This document shows, in pieces, positions 11,572 through 24,223 of a stretch of DNA of 64,000 nt. The DNA is taken from the NCBI GenBank assembly GCA_019828545.1, contig JACVRA010000086.1:402503-466502 (forward strand), written 5' to 3'. Source of the DNA: Paracamarosporium sp. OC-R06-R3. Lineage: Eukaryota; Ascomycota; Dothideomycetes; Pleosporales; Didymosphaeriaceae. The position numbers were made by a program, and so were the translations under genes. The notes beneath the pieces were generated by a model, which worked only from the letters and a program-made list of their open reading frames with translations, did no database searches and was not told the origin of the DNA. The stretch's first letter is position 1. Every line of letters starts with the position of its first letter.

Positions 11572-12819
11572 GGCGCCGTGCAACAGTTCTTGGAAGCTGG
11601 GGACTCGTTTCAGCGTCTGGCGGGCGTAATTGAGCATGTACTCGCGACTGGGGGGCTCAATGAGTGTATCTGGAGGCGTGGGGAGGGGGTTGCTGGGGCC
11701 GTGGTGGTGTATAAAACTACTTCGGTATCTAGAGGCGCCAAGCCATGCGAGCTACACTTAGCGGGCAGGGCCTGAGTTCCTGGAATGCGCTCGATGCGGC
11801 AACATGGAAAAGGGGCACCGCACATCATCGCCCCGAGACGTGACGCATGCTGCGTGGGCGCCCGGATTGGCGTGGGCTGCTCTGTCGCCCTAGCGGATGT
11901 GCGCCTCTGAGCCGCAATCTCGACTTGCATGGCATCGCGAAGCACACGTCCTGCTTAGAGCAGGGGATGCACGACGCGGGACACTCTCAAGGCGACGGGT
12001 GTGCTGGCGCTCGAGCTGTGCGGGACGTGATACATGGACTGGCGCCCCGTCGACGATGCAGCTCGATCGAGCCCCGGAAGAGGGATCACGGCCTTGCCAT
12101 AGACTGGCAGAAGCACATTCCGCGGCATGCGGCCTTGTTGAACTGACAAGCACCGTCGCATGCGGCCTGGTTGAGCAGACGTGACAGGCGCGGCTGCTAT
12201 TTTAGGGCGTGTGCTTCGCGGCGTGGACTACGCGTAGTATAGCTCCAGCACGGCCGCAAAGCCCATCTGCTTGGTGCGGCTTCGACGCAGCGATTGCGCG
12301 TACAAAAGGAAGCGCCCCTCGGCCGCCCGTTTCACCTCGCCTCTGGACTGCAACGATCCGCCGCCCGTCCACCGCGTCGCCCACCCAAGCCTCGCCCGCC
12401 GCCGCCCTGCTCTTGCCGCAGAGACACTGTACGTTGACGAGCGCGCCCGTGCGACGCCTGACGATTCGCGTCGCTACTGCTGCCACCCCCCGACTCCCGC
12501 TCCACCCCCTAGCACTCATTTACCCGCATCTGTACTTTTCTCATCTGCCCTCCTTTCGGTCAGCCCCAGCGAGTCCTGTCCTACCTCGACTCTGTGTGTG
12601 CGCGCACCGTTCCTGTCCCACGCCGCCCGTCACCACCGCGTCCGCAGGAAATTTTCTGTGCAGCGAACCGTCCGTCGACTAGTCAGCTGCGCCAGTCAAG
12701 CTCCACTGCTAACGCCCCCGACGAAGCCGTCACTTCACTGCCTCCGCCTACCCCCTCGGACGCCACCTCGACAGCAGCTTCGCTGACCCTCGCCCTCACA
12801 CGCCCTGCACACCGCGACC
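11572..12819. promoter_or_regulatory. GC- and pyrimidine-rich divergent promoter region
   Basis: This 1.25-kb stretch lies between the divergent UGM and transporter genes. The right half (12240-12800) is strongly C/T-rich on the plus strand, typical of a fungal promoter and 5' leader. Open frames in it occur in all phases, as expected from composition. A 17-bp direct repeat (GCATGCGGCCTKGTTGA) lies at 12125-12141 and 12158-12174. No coding region is supported. Confidence 0.5.
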
Positions 12820-14228
12820 ATGTCAGACGAAAAGATTCGCGCCTCTCTCGACGCTGCCCGCGACCCCGCGCAGCCCGTCTTGCCTACCGTCAATCCAAAC
12901 CTCCAGAAGCGCTCCGACCCAGATTCCGCGTCCCTGCACCCTGCAGTCTACATCTCGACATGGATTGCTCTCAGTTCGAGCGTCATCATATTCAACAAGT
13001 ACATCCTGGACACGGCCAAGTTCCGTAAGTCACAACGGCCAATGCCAAGCTACCGCTGCTAACAATGTCACAGACTTCCGTACGTTCTTCGACATACCCT
13101 CGCACTTGCGCTCTTGACACTGATCTTTACAGCCATCTTCCTGACAACATGGCATCTTGTCTTCGCTACCATCATGACGCAGCTCCTCGCACGTTTCACA
13201 ACGATCCTCGACTCACGGAAAAAGGTGCCCATGACGGGCCATGTATACCTTCGCGCAATCGTTCCCATTGGCATCTTCTTTAGCTTGAGTTTGATCTGTG
13301 GTAACAAGGCATATCTGTACCTGAGTGTTGCTTTCATTCAGATGCTCAAGGTAGGTCAACCCCTGCGATGGAGATGCGCGTAGTAAATTGACAATGGTTA
13401 GGCAACCACACCTGTTGCCGTCCTGATTACCACTTGGACCCTTGGCTTGCACCCACCCAACATGAAAACTCTGGGCAATGTGTCCTTCATTGTACTTGGT
13501 GTCATTATTGCTTCCATTGGCGAGATCAAGTTTGTCATGGTTGGCTTCCTTTTCCAAGTTGGCGGTATCATCTTCGAGGCGATTCGCTTATCCATGGTCG
13601 AACGTCTGCTCAGCTCGGCTGAGTTCAAGATGGACCCCTTGGTCTCGCTTTACTACTATGCTCCGGCCTGCGCGATCATGAACGGTATGGTTTGCTTGTT
13701 CACCGAGCTGCCCGTCTTGACCATGGATGACATCAACCGTGTCGGTGGCTTCACTCTTTTCGCCAACGCCTCCATTGCTTTCATGCTCAACGTTTCAGTC
13801 GTCTTCTTGGTATGTCGAGCTCTTTACTACTGCAAACACTTGCTAACAGCTACAAGGTCGGCAAGACTTCTTCGCTTGTACTCACCTTGTCTGGTGTGCT
13901 CAAGGACATTCTTCTCGTTTTTGCATCGATCCTGTTGTTCCGCGACCCCGTCAGCTTGCTCCAAGCTTTTGGATACAGCATCGCCCTCTGTGGTTTGATC
14001 TACTACAAGCTTGGTGGCCAGAAGATGAAGGAGTACCTTGGCCAGGGCTCTCTGGCTTGGGCTGAACTTGGACAGACCCGTCCGATTCTGCGCAAGCTCA
14101 TGATCTTCGGCGGCGTGATCATCTCTTTTTTCCTTATCCTCGGGTCTCTTGGGCCAAGATACGCCCCAGATTCTACCGACAAACTTTACAACGGCATTGG
14201 CAACATGATCGGAGACAAGCAGATTTGA
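12820..14228 (+). CDS. TPT/DUF250-family sugar-phosphate transporter
   Basis: Exons 12820-13024, 13074-13079, 13133-13350, 13402-13809 and 13857-14228 total 1209 nt and code 402 aa. Exon 2 is only 6 nt (ACTTCC) and completes KFHFPIFLTTWHL, a motif typical of this family. The protein belongs to the drug/metabolite transporter superfamily and has about ten hydrophobic segments. Conserved stretches are LICGNKAYLYLSVAFIQMLK, FEAIRLSMVERLL and VGKTSSLVLTLSGVLKD. Such proteins usually move nucleotide sugars or phosphorylated sugars across Golgi, ER or organelle membranes. The substrate cannot be told from sequence. Confidence 0.92.
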
Positions 14229-14896
14229 GCGCTTCGATAGCGTCAACTATCCATAACATCCGAGGCCGGTCATGGCATCACCTTAAAACCGCAGAAACAA
14301 TTGGTTCCATGGGCGCGGAGGCGTTTGGATTACTTTCTACCCTGTCTTGTTATCCTCAATTGATGGCCTGGGGCGACGACGGGTTCATATTTCGTTAAGT
14401 GTTGCAATTATAGACGCATAGGTATTCACTGTGCCTAGCAGGCCATGCTTCAGAGAGGCCGCGACGAGGCGCTTTTCTTGGCTGGATCGATTCGACAGGC
14501 AATCACAGCATCCTAGTCGTCTTGTCACATACCTAGGGCAGCTATGATGGATGAAAAAACTACACATGGTGTTATAGATAGAGCTCGCAGCATCTGGATG
14601 AACTGCGCTGTACATGTACTAGCTTAATAATGGTAATCATCCGTTAAATCCATGAATTACTCTTCTCGGCATGCTTGTGCTTTTGCTTTGCTTGGGCTTG
14701 GACCTGCGTTCGTAAAGTCCGCTACCGTGTTCTCGCTTCAGGTCAGACTTTTCGACATTTCTGCCGAGGGCGGTGAGACTCGCCAAGCCGCTAAGCATCC
14801 GCGCCCACACGAATTTCGATGTGGTCGTCCCTGCTGCGAACTTCGATATACTAACCCAACAGCTCAACACCACCACGTCTTCAGTGTTCAGGCAAA
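14229..14896. other. Intergenic: 3' region of transporter, promoter of eL18
   Basis: No coding region recognised. The stretch 14836-14895 carries the expected 5' leader of eL18. Confidence 0.45.
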
Positions 14897-15720
14897 ATGG
14901 GCATTGACCTCGACCGCCATCATGTTCGAGACGGGCACCGCAGTATGTGTTCTTCCCCGTCGAGTCGGCGCATTGCTGCGCCGGCGAGCCGCTGTCCTCA
15001 GGACGCAACATGATCGAGAGCTTGCGAATTGACGAGTATACAGAGGTGCCCAAGTCCGACAACCCCTATGTCAAGTTGTTGGTGCGCCTTTACAAGTTCC
15101 TGTCCCGTAAGTCTATCCCACCGAGTTACATTTCGAGAGTGCTGACATCTCACCAGGCCGAACCGATGCGCCCTTCAACAAGGTTGTCCTACGCCGTCTC
15201 ATGATGTCCAAGATCAACCGCCCGCGTAAGACGACCTCGTTATCATGTTGAAAGCACAAATAGACTAACCACCGAACAGCGGTCAGCTTGTCCAAGATCG
15301 TTGCGACCGCTGCCAACAAGCACTCTGCCAAGACGCACGAGGGCAAGACCATTGTCATCGTAAGTGGTGGTTTCAACTGGAAAACAGCAAATTTCTGACA
15401 GACAAAAGATCGGTACCGTTACCGACGACAACCGCCTCTTGGAGCTCCCCAAGCTCTCCGTTGCCGCCCTCCGCTTCACCGCCTCCGCCCGTGCCCGCAT
15501 CGAGAAGGCCGGCGGTGAGATCCTCACCATCGACGAGGTTGCTACCCGCTTCCCCACCGGTGCCAACACCCTTCTCCTCCGTGGCCCCAAGAACTCCCGT
15601 GAGGCCGTCAAGCACTTCGGCATGGGCCCCCACAAGAACAAGAAGCCCTACGTCCAGAGCAAGGGACGCAAGTTCGAGCGTGCCCGCGGACGCAGACGGT
15701 CGCGTGGTTTCAAGGTCTAA
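14897..15720 (+). CDS. RPL18: 60S ribosomal protein eL18
   Basis: Exons 14897-14942, 15044-15106, 15157-15225, 15280-15359 and 15409-15720 sum to 570 nt, 189 aa. The start [16 protein letters not shown], the segment [16 protein letters not shown], and the C-terminus ending [15 protein letters not shown] are diagnostic of eL18. The mature length is close to yeast's 186 aa. The protein sits in the large ribosomal subunit. Four introns crowd the first 500 bp, common for ribosomal protein genes in this group. Confidence 0.96.
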
Positions 15721-16326
15721 GCGCCTTGTTGAGGTGGAGCTGTTTCCTTGGGTCGCCGGCGTGGACATGGTCATGGGTTATAGTCAATTTGGCGTGCATC
15801 ATGTCTGGCGAGGACTCTTTTACGGGTTTAAAAAAGATACTCATGCCTTTGCAATGAAAGTATACCATGGGCTCTCGAGGCTCATCGGATGATTCGATGA
15901 TTCTAGTCTGTATGTGATAATGTGAATTGGGGATTTGAGTCGTTCGCAGTGCCAGCCTGTGCAGTTTGTGTTGTCCCCGAATGCAGAAAATGAAAGCAGA
16001 CTGCATAGCAATGTATGCAACGTTGTGATCATAATTCTAGCATGTTCAACAGATTAGTATAATCAGTCCAGAAACCACACCCTATACACTAAATGCCCAT
16101 TCCGATTCCTTTGCAAATATAGTGGCTGCTATGGTTAGGTGACGTGCCGCCACTCGAATTTTTACTGCTGAAAACTTTCCCCACCACTCAACCCCAGCCA
16201 AAGTACTAGCGCCAGTCCGCAATCGGAACTACGACAACTTCACGTCTTCGGCAGCGCCGTGTCAAAACTTAAGTTCCCCGTGTTACGCCAGGAAAACCAA
16301 TATAAAGATCGACAATTACACAACAA
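15721..16326. other. Intergenic between eL18 and ADE2
   Basis: 3' region of eL18 followed by the ADE2 promoter. No gene recognised. Confidence 0.45.
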
Positions 16327-18030
16327 ATGGCTGATTCTAGGAAGGTGGGCGTGCTGGGTGGTGGCCAACTTGGCCGCATGCTCATTGAAGCCGCGAACCG
16401 ACTCAACGTTCAAGTCAATGTCCTCGACGCAGCAGCATCACCAGCGAAACAAATCTCAGCACACGATGGCCATATTGAGGGCTCCTTCAAAGATGCTTCA
16501 GCTGTGAAGAATCTCGCGCAAGCTTGCGATGTCGTCACTGTGGAGATTGAGCACGTGGATACGCACATGCTTGAGGAAGTCGCGGGCGAGGTCGCTGTCG
16601 AGCCTAGTTGGAAGACCTTGAGGACGATCAAGGACAAGTATGCTCAGAAAGAGTATCTGAAACAGCATGGAGTTGATGTAGCGGAGAGTGAAGACCTAGA
16701 AGGCAAGGGTGCGGAGGGGTTGATGGCCGTCGGGGAACGCTTTGGATATCCGTTTATGCTCAAGAGCAAGACAGAAGCTTACGATGGCCGTGGCAATTTT
16801 GTTGTCAAGACCAAGGACGATACAGATGCCGCAATCAAGGCTTTGGGTGACCGGCCGTTGTATGCGGAGCGCTGGGCCGACTTCAAGATGGAGCTTGCGG
16901 TCATGGTAGTCAAGACCAAGGACGGTGTTCTCACATTTCCTACCGTCGAGACAGTGCACGAGGATTCAATCTGCAAGCTCACCTACGCACCACCAAGGAA
17001 CGTCTCTAGGGCAACTACAGAGAGGGCACAACAGCTGGCGAAGAAGGCTATCGGCGCCTTCGAAGGAAAGGGTGTCTTTGGCGTGGAGATGTTCCTGCTC
17101 AAGGACGACACACTGCTCATTAATGAGATCGCGCCTCGACCGCACAACTCAGGTCATTACACCATCGAAGCATGCCCTCTATCACAATACGATGCCCATC
17201 TTCGTGCTATCCTCGATATCCCTATCCCACCATCAGCACTCCGTCTACGCGAGCCCGCAATCATGCTCAACATCCTCGGCGGCAAGAACCCGGACTCACA
17301 CATCCAGGTCGCACACAAGGCTTACGAATCGCCCAATGCATCCATCCATCTATACGGAAAGGGAGATGCCCGACCCGGTCGCAAGATGGGCCACATCACG
17401 GTCACAGCGCCCACCCTCTCTGAAGCCGAGAAAGAAATCGAACCCCTCATCGACTTCGTGGACGACCAGAAGGGCAAACCTCTCGGTCCTCGCACTGCCC
17501 AGACAGACGAGCCCCTCGTCGCCGTCATCATGGGTTCCGACTCCGATCTCCCCGTCCTAAAAGCCGGTCTCCAGATCCTAGAGAAGCTCCAAATTCCCTT
17601 CACAACGCGCATCACGTCCGCGCACCGCACGCCCGACTGGCTCCGCGAATTCTCAAAGTCCGCTGCTGACACGAGTCTCCGCGTCATCATCGGTGCTGCG
17701 GGTGGAGCCGCGCATCTGCCTGGTATGTGTGCGTCTTGGACCACGCTGCCTGTGATCGGGTTGCCCGTTAAGGCGACGCATATGGATGGGTGGGACAGCT
17801 TGGTGAGCATGACACAGATGCCGCGCGGTGAGCCCGTCGCTACTGTTGGCATCAACAATTCAACAAATGCGGCGTTGCTAGCGGTGCGGATCCTTGGTGC
17901 AACGGATCTGGCTGTTCGAGAGCGATTGCGCGTATGGATGGAGGGTAACGAGAAGGAGGTGTTGAGGAAGGATCAGGAACTGCTTGAGAAGGGGTTCGAG
18001 AGTTATCTGAAGGGTATGGGGAAGTGGTAA
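16327..18030 (+). CDS. ADE2: Phosphoribosylaminoimidazole carboxylase (PurK-PurE fusion)
   Basis: Intronless frame of 567 aa. Residues 1-390 are the PurK-like ATP-grasp half: VGVLGGGQLGRMLIEA at the start, then EIAPRPHNSGHYTIEAC. Residues about 400-567 are the PurE half: VIMGSDSDLPVLKAG, ITSAHRTPDWL and IGAAGGAAHLPGM. The fused enzyme carboxylates aminoimidazole ribotide in de novo purine synthesis; loss in fungi gives red, adenine-requiring cells. Start and length agree with fungal Ade2 (about 570 aa). Confidence 0.97.
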   Translation: MADSRKVGVLGGGQLGRMLIEAANRLNVQVNVLDAAASPAKQISAHDGHIEGSFKDASAVKNLAQACDVVTVEIEHVDTHMLEEVAGEVAVEPSWKTLRTIKDKYAQKEYLKQHGVDVAESEDLEGKGAEGLMAVGERFGYPFMLKSKTEAYDGRGNFVVKTKDDTDAAIKALGDRPLYAERWADFKMELAVMVVKTKDGVLTFPTVETVHEDSICKLTYAPPRNVSRATTERAQQLAKKAIGAFEGKGVFGVEMFLLKDDTLLINEIAPRPHNSGHYTIEACPLSQYDAHLRAILDIPIPPSALRLREPAIMLNILGGKNPDSHIQVAHKAYESPNASIHLYGKGDARPGRKMGHITVTAPTLSEAEKEIEPLIDFVDDQKGKPLGPRTAQTDEPLVAVIMGSDSDLPVLKAGLQILEKLQIPFTTRITSAHRTPDWLREFSKSAADTSLRVIIGAAGGAAHLPGMCASWTTLPVIGLPVKATHMDGWDSLVSMTQMPRGEPVATVGINNSTNAALLAVRILGATDLAVRERLRVWMEGNEKEVLRKDQELLEKGFESYLKGMGKW

Positions 18031-20214
18031 GGAAGCGCAATTTTGGCCGTCTGCGACGAGAAAACCTTGAAATTTTTGAACCTATGTAGTCGAGTACACA
18101 TGGATCCTGCTAGGTACGCGTACTATTATCTAAAAGCAAGCAATTATATAAACGATCTCTTGCCCTTGCTCGTGTGGCATTCCAATACTCACTTTGCATC
18201 ATCCGACACATTACTTCATACGATCTAGATACCTTCTCGTCGGCCTCAGTATCAGCCATCTGTGGTGGCCACAACTTTGCCACGCCAAAAAGATATGATC
18301 ATTTATGCATGGTGCTGCTACTCATCATCACCCCCAACACATTTGGAGCTCCCTTCCTCGCCTACCCACCAACTCCATTAACATCGTGGTGTGTTTCAAA
18401 TACATCCCCCCATCAGCAACAAGCATTGCAGAGTTCTGTGTGCGTTCCGACATCGATCTTCGATATCCTCAATTTAATTCCAACATCGAAGTATTGGAGA
18501 GCCTCCTCCATCTTTTCATTAATTCAAGACTTGCGCACTTCCGCAGAGCGCCATGTACCGTATCACGGAAAGTCTTGAAGACCACGACCGCCGCACATTG
18601 GCCCTTTTGCACGCAGATTTATCGAAAGCCGAGAGCATGTAGTGTGCATTAGTCTCATTTTGACGCATGGATTTGGGTTCAGAATGGTTTGTGTACGGCT
18701 GGAATTCGCGAACTAGGATTCGAATAGTAGGCTCTCTGCATGCTTTCGTGAAGTAGGGAATTAGGTGGTTCCGCACAACCCACATGAACTATTTCCGTGA
18801 GGTTTAGGAGAGCACGAGCGCCAGGCACATCGCACTTTTGTTGTTGATTTTGAGATAAGGGCGGGAAAATGAATGAGCCTGGCGGAAGGTTGTTTTCGAT
18901 CTGTGGTTGTAGGCCTACGCACTGGTTTGTGTGTGACGCTGAAGATCAGCAGACATGGAGACCAATCCAGCTTTGTTCTTCTTCTTGTTTTTTGACGTCC
19001 TAGATATCGTGTGTATGCAGTTGCAAGAGACATAGGTGTTGTGTGTCTTCGCTTGGGAACGGGGTGGTGCACAGTCGTGTAAAGAATGCAACCCTAGTTC
19101 TAGTGCCTTCTGGTGAGGTGTAGAGGCGTGAGGATCGAGTAGAATCACAGAGATTATTTATACAGGCCATAGGAACGGCTGAATGTGCGTCGTTTGGAAT
19201 ATCACGCCATGTTATTGCCCACGGCTATGCTTTTGGTCTCGAAAAAGCACATGTAAAGAGCTTGATTTCATTTTAGGAGCGCAGGAGGAACATGTAATAA
19301 TGGAAAAGTACATGTGGATGCTCTTGTGGGTTTATGTGGATTTTAGAACATTGCAAGAACATGTTGATCCTAATTATTTGGACTTTGAGACAAGGCCAGA
19401 GGAATGACGTCTTGCTGTTGTTTTTTGAGAGACGAAGGAAGATCTCCGGAAATCATCATCTTTTACCACGAGTTTATGTGCGGCCAGTTGGCAAGGGTTT
19501 AATGACTGAAAGCGTTTATCGTTCATGTATCATAGCTAGTGTGCTTGCTAGGGCTATATTGGGCCGGATCGTAGGCTTCACTATGCCGGGATTCCACATG
19601 ACCTTGGTGCTTGGCTTTTGTGACCAGAGATTAGGTTGATAGATTTTGGTACCCAAGTACACATGACCTGTTATTGTGGCGTTTTGAAGCGAAAACACAG
19701 CGAATGACCACTTTTTAAGTGGTTTAAGGACATGGAGGCTTACTAGGCGTGTTTTAAGAAAAGTGCAGTAGCAGCAATAAAAAGAGTTTTAGGCTTTCTT
19801 TAGAGACTCGAGCGGGAAATGTAGAAGAGCAAAGCGTGGAGTAAAGGTTGGGGCTTATATACCTGTAAGTGGTCTGGAAGAGGTCCGGATTCTTCGGATT
19901 GCAGGCAGGCGTCCGTGTAAGCTGGAAATGGACCACGTTCGAGTATGTTATATGATGTCATCGGCAACTGGACTGGGATCCTATAGCAATGTCGGCCATT
20001 CCATAGAATATCTAATCGTTTCACAGCATGCTGCTCATTGTTCCAAACGAGGGTTATTTTATATATTCTAGCCAACACTACGAACCCTCGAACTTCAGTG
20101 CTATGTGTACTCAATAAATATGACACAGATCTAAGTATGTACCCAGTAAAAGAATGACAGAAATACTACAAAAGAACGGAAGAGGTAAACGTAACAGAGA
20201 CATTACAAAACAGT
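18031..20214. other. 2.2-kb intergenic region without a recognised gene
   Basis: The small frames here (for example 18305-18652, 19334-19639, 19800-20126) are short, overlap in several phases and match no family known to me. No tRNA, repeat array or transposon end was seen. Poorly conserved genes with small exons or a non-coding RNA cannot be excluded. Confidence 0.4.
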
Positions 20215-22480
20215 CTAGAAATGACCCTTCAGGTCCTCATTCGCACACAGCAATTCCTTGACGTCGCCAGCCGGACGCGGAAACTCATCCATCGACATAG
20301 CAGGTTCGATCTCCTGCCACGTAACTGAGATCTGCAATCCTGGGGCCTCCTCAGTCTCGCAGTCGGTGAGGTCGATGTTGGACTGTACATCGTCAGCAGG
20401 TTCGCCGTTTGTCTTCACTTTCAGATGCACAGGAACCGACATACCTTGACGACCTTCCACGTTAGGTTCTTCCTCAAGTACGTTGCAACTTCGCCCTCAT
20501 TCAGACTTCTAAGTTCTCCGAGCCTAGCTTTAGTCTCCAGCGCAGGTGTCAGCGGGATGATACTATTCGCCTCCTGCGTTCCCTCCTTGCTCGCCCCCAA
20601 TATGCTCGTTACGCCCACGAACCCCGGCTCCTGCACCCACTCGTCCACTTTACCCTTCGCGGAGCCGAAAAAGGCGTAGACACTGAGACTTCCCGGGTCT
20701 CTGAACTCATGGACCTTGACGTCTAGGGTGTACTGACGCTTGCCCGAGAAGTGTGGTGCTCCGGTAGTAGCAACGCCACGCTTGGGGAAGGGATCGTGGG
20801 CACCAAGAGGGGATGCGTTGGGGCCATAGAGGGCATTCACACGGGCAATGAGTGTGGTAGAAACCCCGCGGGTGGCGAGCGTAGAGTTAGTTTGGTTTGC
20901 GAGACCCACGAGATCGGGGTACGTGTAGCCAAAGATTGTGTGATCACGGATGGAGTCGGAGGTCCAGAAGTTGCCTGAGTCGTCTTTGTGAAAGGGTTTG
21001 AGTGCTATTTTGGGTTATCAGTATGGTCGAGTTGGGGTTTGGAGGGCTTCATACGTGTGCTGCCATCGACGGTGACGTTCGCTGCCAAGACAAATGTTGG
21101 GCTTGGGCTGGTGAAGCTTCCTACCCATTCGTCTGGATTCTGTGCATGGTCGTGAGTTTAAACATGTTTCCAACCATGATCAAAGGTAAGATACTTACCA
21201 GTGCTTGCCACATGGCCAATAACCGGTCGACGTTACTACTGCCGTCAGTTCCAGTCTTATTACTCCCTTCGCATCACGTACCAGTGGTGTAGCCAGAAGA
21301 CCGGATCAAATGCAGAGTAGAATAACCAAGTCATCGATCCATCCTGGCCAACAGCATCATGGATCGTTCCGTGAATACTCTCCATGCTATCTCCTGGTAT
21401 CAATTTGGTGCTCATGTTCAAGTATTCGTGCTGCATGGCGAGCATGTTGTAGACACGCGCTTGCATACTCTTTCTGTTCTCCTGCAAAGCCACGGCAGCT
21501 TTGGTATTATTACTCTGAGCATTCGCATCTGCAGAGGTCGGGCCCCGCACCGTTGAAGGAAATTCTTTCCACCGTTCTTCCCCTTCTGCTTCCTACAAGA
21601 CATTAGCCTCCTGCGTAAACCCATGACTACTAGAACTCACCCAACTTGGTATCGGGTGAAATTTATAAGAGTGCAGAGGGTTAGGGATCGTCATTGTGCC
21701 GTTAGGCATGACTACGATAGCAGTATCACTTTGCACACTTTTGGGCATGGTTCCTTCTTCTGCCGGGGGTATAGCAGCCCAGTCCCAATACGGAAGTCTC
21801 AACGTGGATAAAGCCTTCCAATATCGGTCCTTGAGTTCTCCATCTGAGAATGCGGAAACGGCCTCACGGGCATTTAGATAGAGAACTTCCTCAAAAAGCG
21901 CAAGAAAAGGCCGGTGCCAGGGAGGAAACAGGTTGCTGTCGTGTACGCAGTAGCCGGAGTAGTGGCTCCAGTAATAATCATCGCCGTTCACGCCGTCCCA
22001 CGATACAAAGGGCCGACCATGAATTCCTAGTAGAGACCGAATGTTAGCCGTCAGCCGTTACTGGTTTTAAAGGCAATGGATTCCGATTTTGATCCACTCT
22101 GTAACGTCTAAATGCAATCCTCCACTGAAACGTAAAGAGACAGTGTCTGACGGTGAAAACTTACCCGCAATCTGGAAGTACGAAAGTTTGTCGTCCTGGC
22201 TAACAGCTTGAAACCTCTGTAAGCCGAGCAGGAAGACGTTCCATTGGTCTGGGTGGTTCTTTTCTAAGTCTCGTATTTCGAGCCGAGGGTGTACCGTAGG
22301 ATCACCCAATCCGGCGATTCCCAATACAGAGAAGATACCATCCTGTCGTTTCAGGAGGCTGGAGAGGTCTTCAATTATATGCGGTCCCGAATTGGAGTCG
22401 ATGGGTGTGCAGGTGCTCAGGGAGCAGAAATAAGCAATGGACAGGAGAAAGGGCGTGAAAAGGAGGAAGAAACGCTCCAT
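20215..22480 (-). CDS. Secreted tyrosinase (type-3 copper protein)
   Basis: Seven exons (22480-22165, 22026-21641, 21592-21282, 21235-21199, 21139-21055, 21004-20445, 20382-20215) join in frame to 620 aa. Residues 1-25 form a signal peptide. The CuA site is GIHGRPF, then YCVHDSNLFPPWHRPF, with the H-x8-H spacing and a Cys-x-His pair as in the thioether-bridged tyrosinases. The CuB site is IHGTIHDAVG and DPVFWLHHCNVDR. The latter spans an intron, and exon 4 is only 37 nt. Tyrosinases oxidise phenols to quinones and feed melanin or secondary-metabolite formation. No linked pigment genes are visible, so the substrate is unknown. Confidence 0.93.
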
Positions 22481-24223
22481 AACGAGGGGCTTTGAAAGTG
22501 TAAAGATATGTATAAGTTGTCAAGCAAATACTGAAAGATCGAACTGAAGCTGTAAATGGCTGCGAAGTTTAAAAGAGTGTGTTGTGAGGAAAGTAAATAC
22601 AAATGTACCAGCGCAGGACTGGAAGCACGACATACGTAGAGCCACAGGAACGTGCGGTGATGAAATAAAACATTGCCGCCGTGTTGTCGTGCAGCTGATC
22701 CGAACATTCGATCCAGCGTACAAGCAGTGCGGCCCTGTCCGATTCTTAATATGGGTCAACGAACCATTGTGTTATTTTCAGCTTTCCTCGTGTGGAAAAG
22801 CTTGAATGCAATAGCGTTGGGCGACCCGTTCCTGTGAGTGTCTCCGTATGCCAAATTGGGAGTAGGGCCCGAAAAGGGCTCACTGTTTGCCCGGTTAGGG
22901 AACCGTTGACGCGAATGAAGGTGCCCTTGAAATGGTTTGTCTGAATCATTTCTGATATCATTGCAGATGAGAAACTACCATGGGGACTAGAGCTTTGCCT
23001 CTCTTATTGGGAGGCTGTACTTTGGCAGTGACCCAGCCGGTTGGCGCAGCGTGCTCCTCCACGAGAACGGCGGTGTATCATGATTACGTCCTGATGCGCG
23101 GTCGATCCATTGAAGACAATTGAAGAGTTTTTCGGTTGTAACGGCAACGGTGAGTGATGCCGAAGCAATGGATATGCGAAGCTGTTGTGCTACGAACTAG
23201 TCGGACCTGGCCAGCTGCAGCGCACAACTGGACTGGCCGATTCCTGAACGTTCAGCTGCTTCCGATGCAAGCCAAAACTATCCTTCCCCTTAATCGTGTC
23301 CCTGTTGGTATGGAAATGTCAGCTCACAAGCAAATTAATGTTTGTCTTCACTATCGGTTTGCCTATATTCACAATCTCCACCGTTTCACAACCGCGCTTC
23401 TCTTCGGCAAGCGCTGGAACACGACCATTCTGCAGATTACGCTGCAAGACTACTCGAGGAATGTAACCCTCAAACCGGGTGACACTTGACAGGGGCGTCG
23501 GAATCAAGCGTTCTGTGCTACTCCTGGGCAACGGCTATCACACGTGTGTTTCCATTGTAATCTCCGTGAGACGCGATGCAAGGGCGGCTGACGGCGATAG
23601 GAATAATGAGTCGGTTTGAGATAATGAGGAAAAGATGTGAGACAACGAGAACGCAGTAGCCTTGGCGAGAATAGCTCTTCAATTCAATTGTCGCAGTCAA
23701 GGATACGCGTAATGTCGTAGCGGAGTCTGTCTTGCTTAGCACAAAATTTTGCCATATTAACCATGTCACACAGCAATCGACAAAAGAGATAGAACGATCA
23801 TAGTGAATATCTTAAAAGGCAAAATTTGCCAAAAACACGCAATAGTGGGTATCGATCTCGTAACCAAGATATATTATCTTCCACAGCCTCGGCCGTCGAC
23901 ACCTAAACGCCACAATGAACCTACTACATTCTTACGTCCAACGTTGAATCGTATCAAATATCTAGGAGTAACACAGTTCGCGTTGAACTTCCTTCCTTGT
24001 GAGCCGGCGCTGTAGAGATGAATGATCGAAGCGTTCATGACCCGATGTAACGACCATGATTCGTGCTGTCAAAACTTTTCTTACAACCTTCTCAGACCAC
24101 TTGAATCATTTCTTGCGCGGCGAATGGAATTTGGAGAAAATCGCCAGATGAATCAGAGTTTCCTGGAGGACGCGAAACAACGCGAAATTAAGCAGGTGGC
24201 AGACCCGGAGGAATGGGTGTGCC
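22481..24223. other. 1.7-kb intergenic region without a recognised gene
   Basis: It holds the tyrosinase promoter at its left side and the 3' region of SSR4 at its right. Frames are short and unsupported. No structural RNA or repeat recognised. Confidence 0.4.

Noticed and set aside
18305..20126. Several 60-115-codon frames in the ADE2-tyrosinase interval
   Set aside because: Short, overlapping, unlike neighbouring genes in codon use, and without family resemblance.
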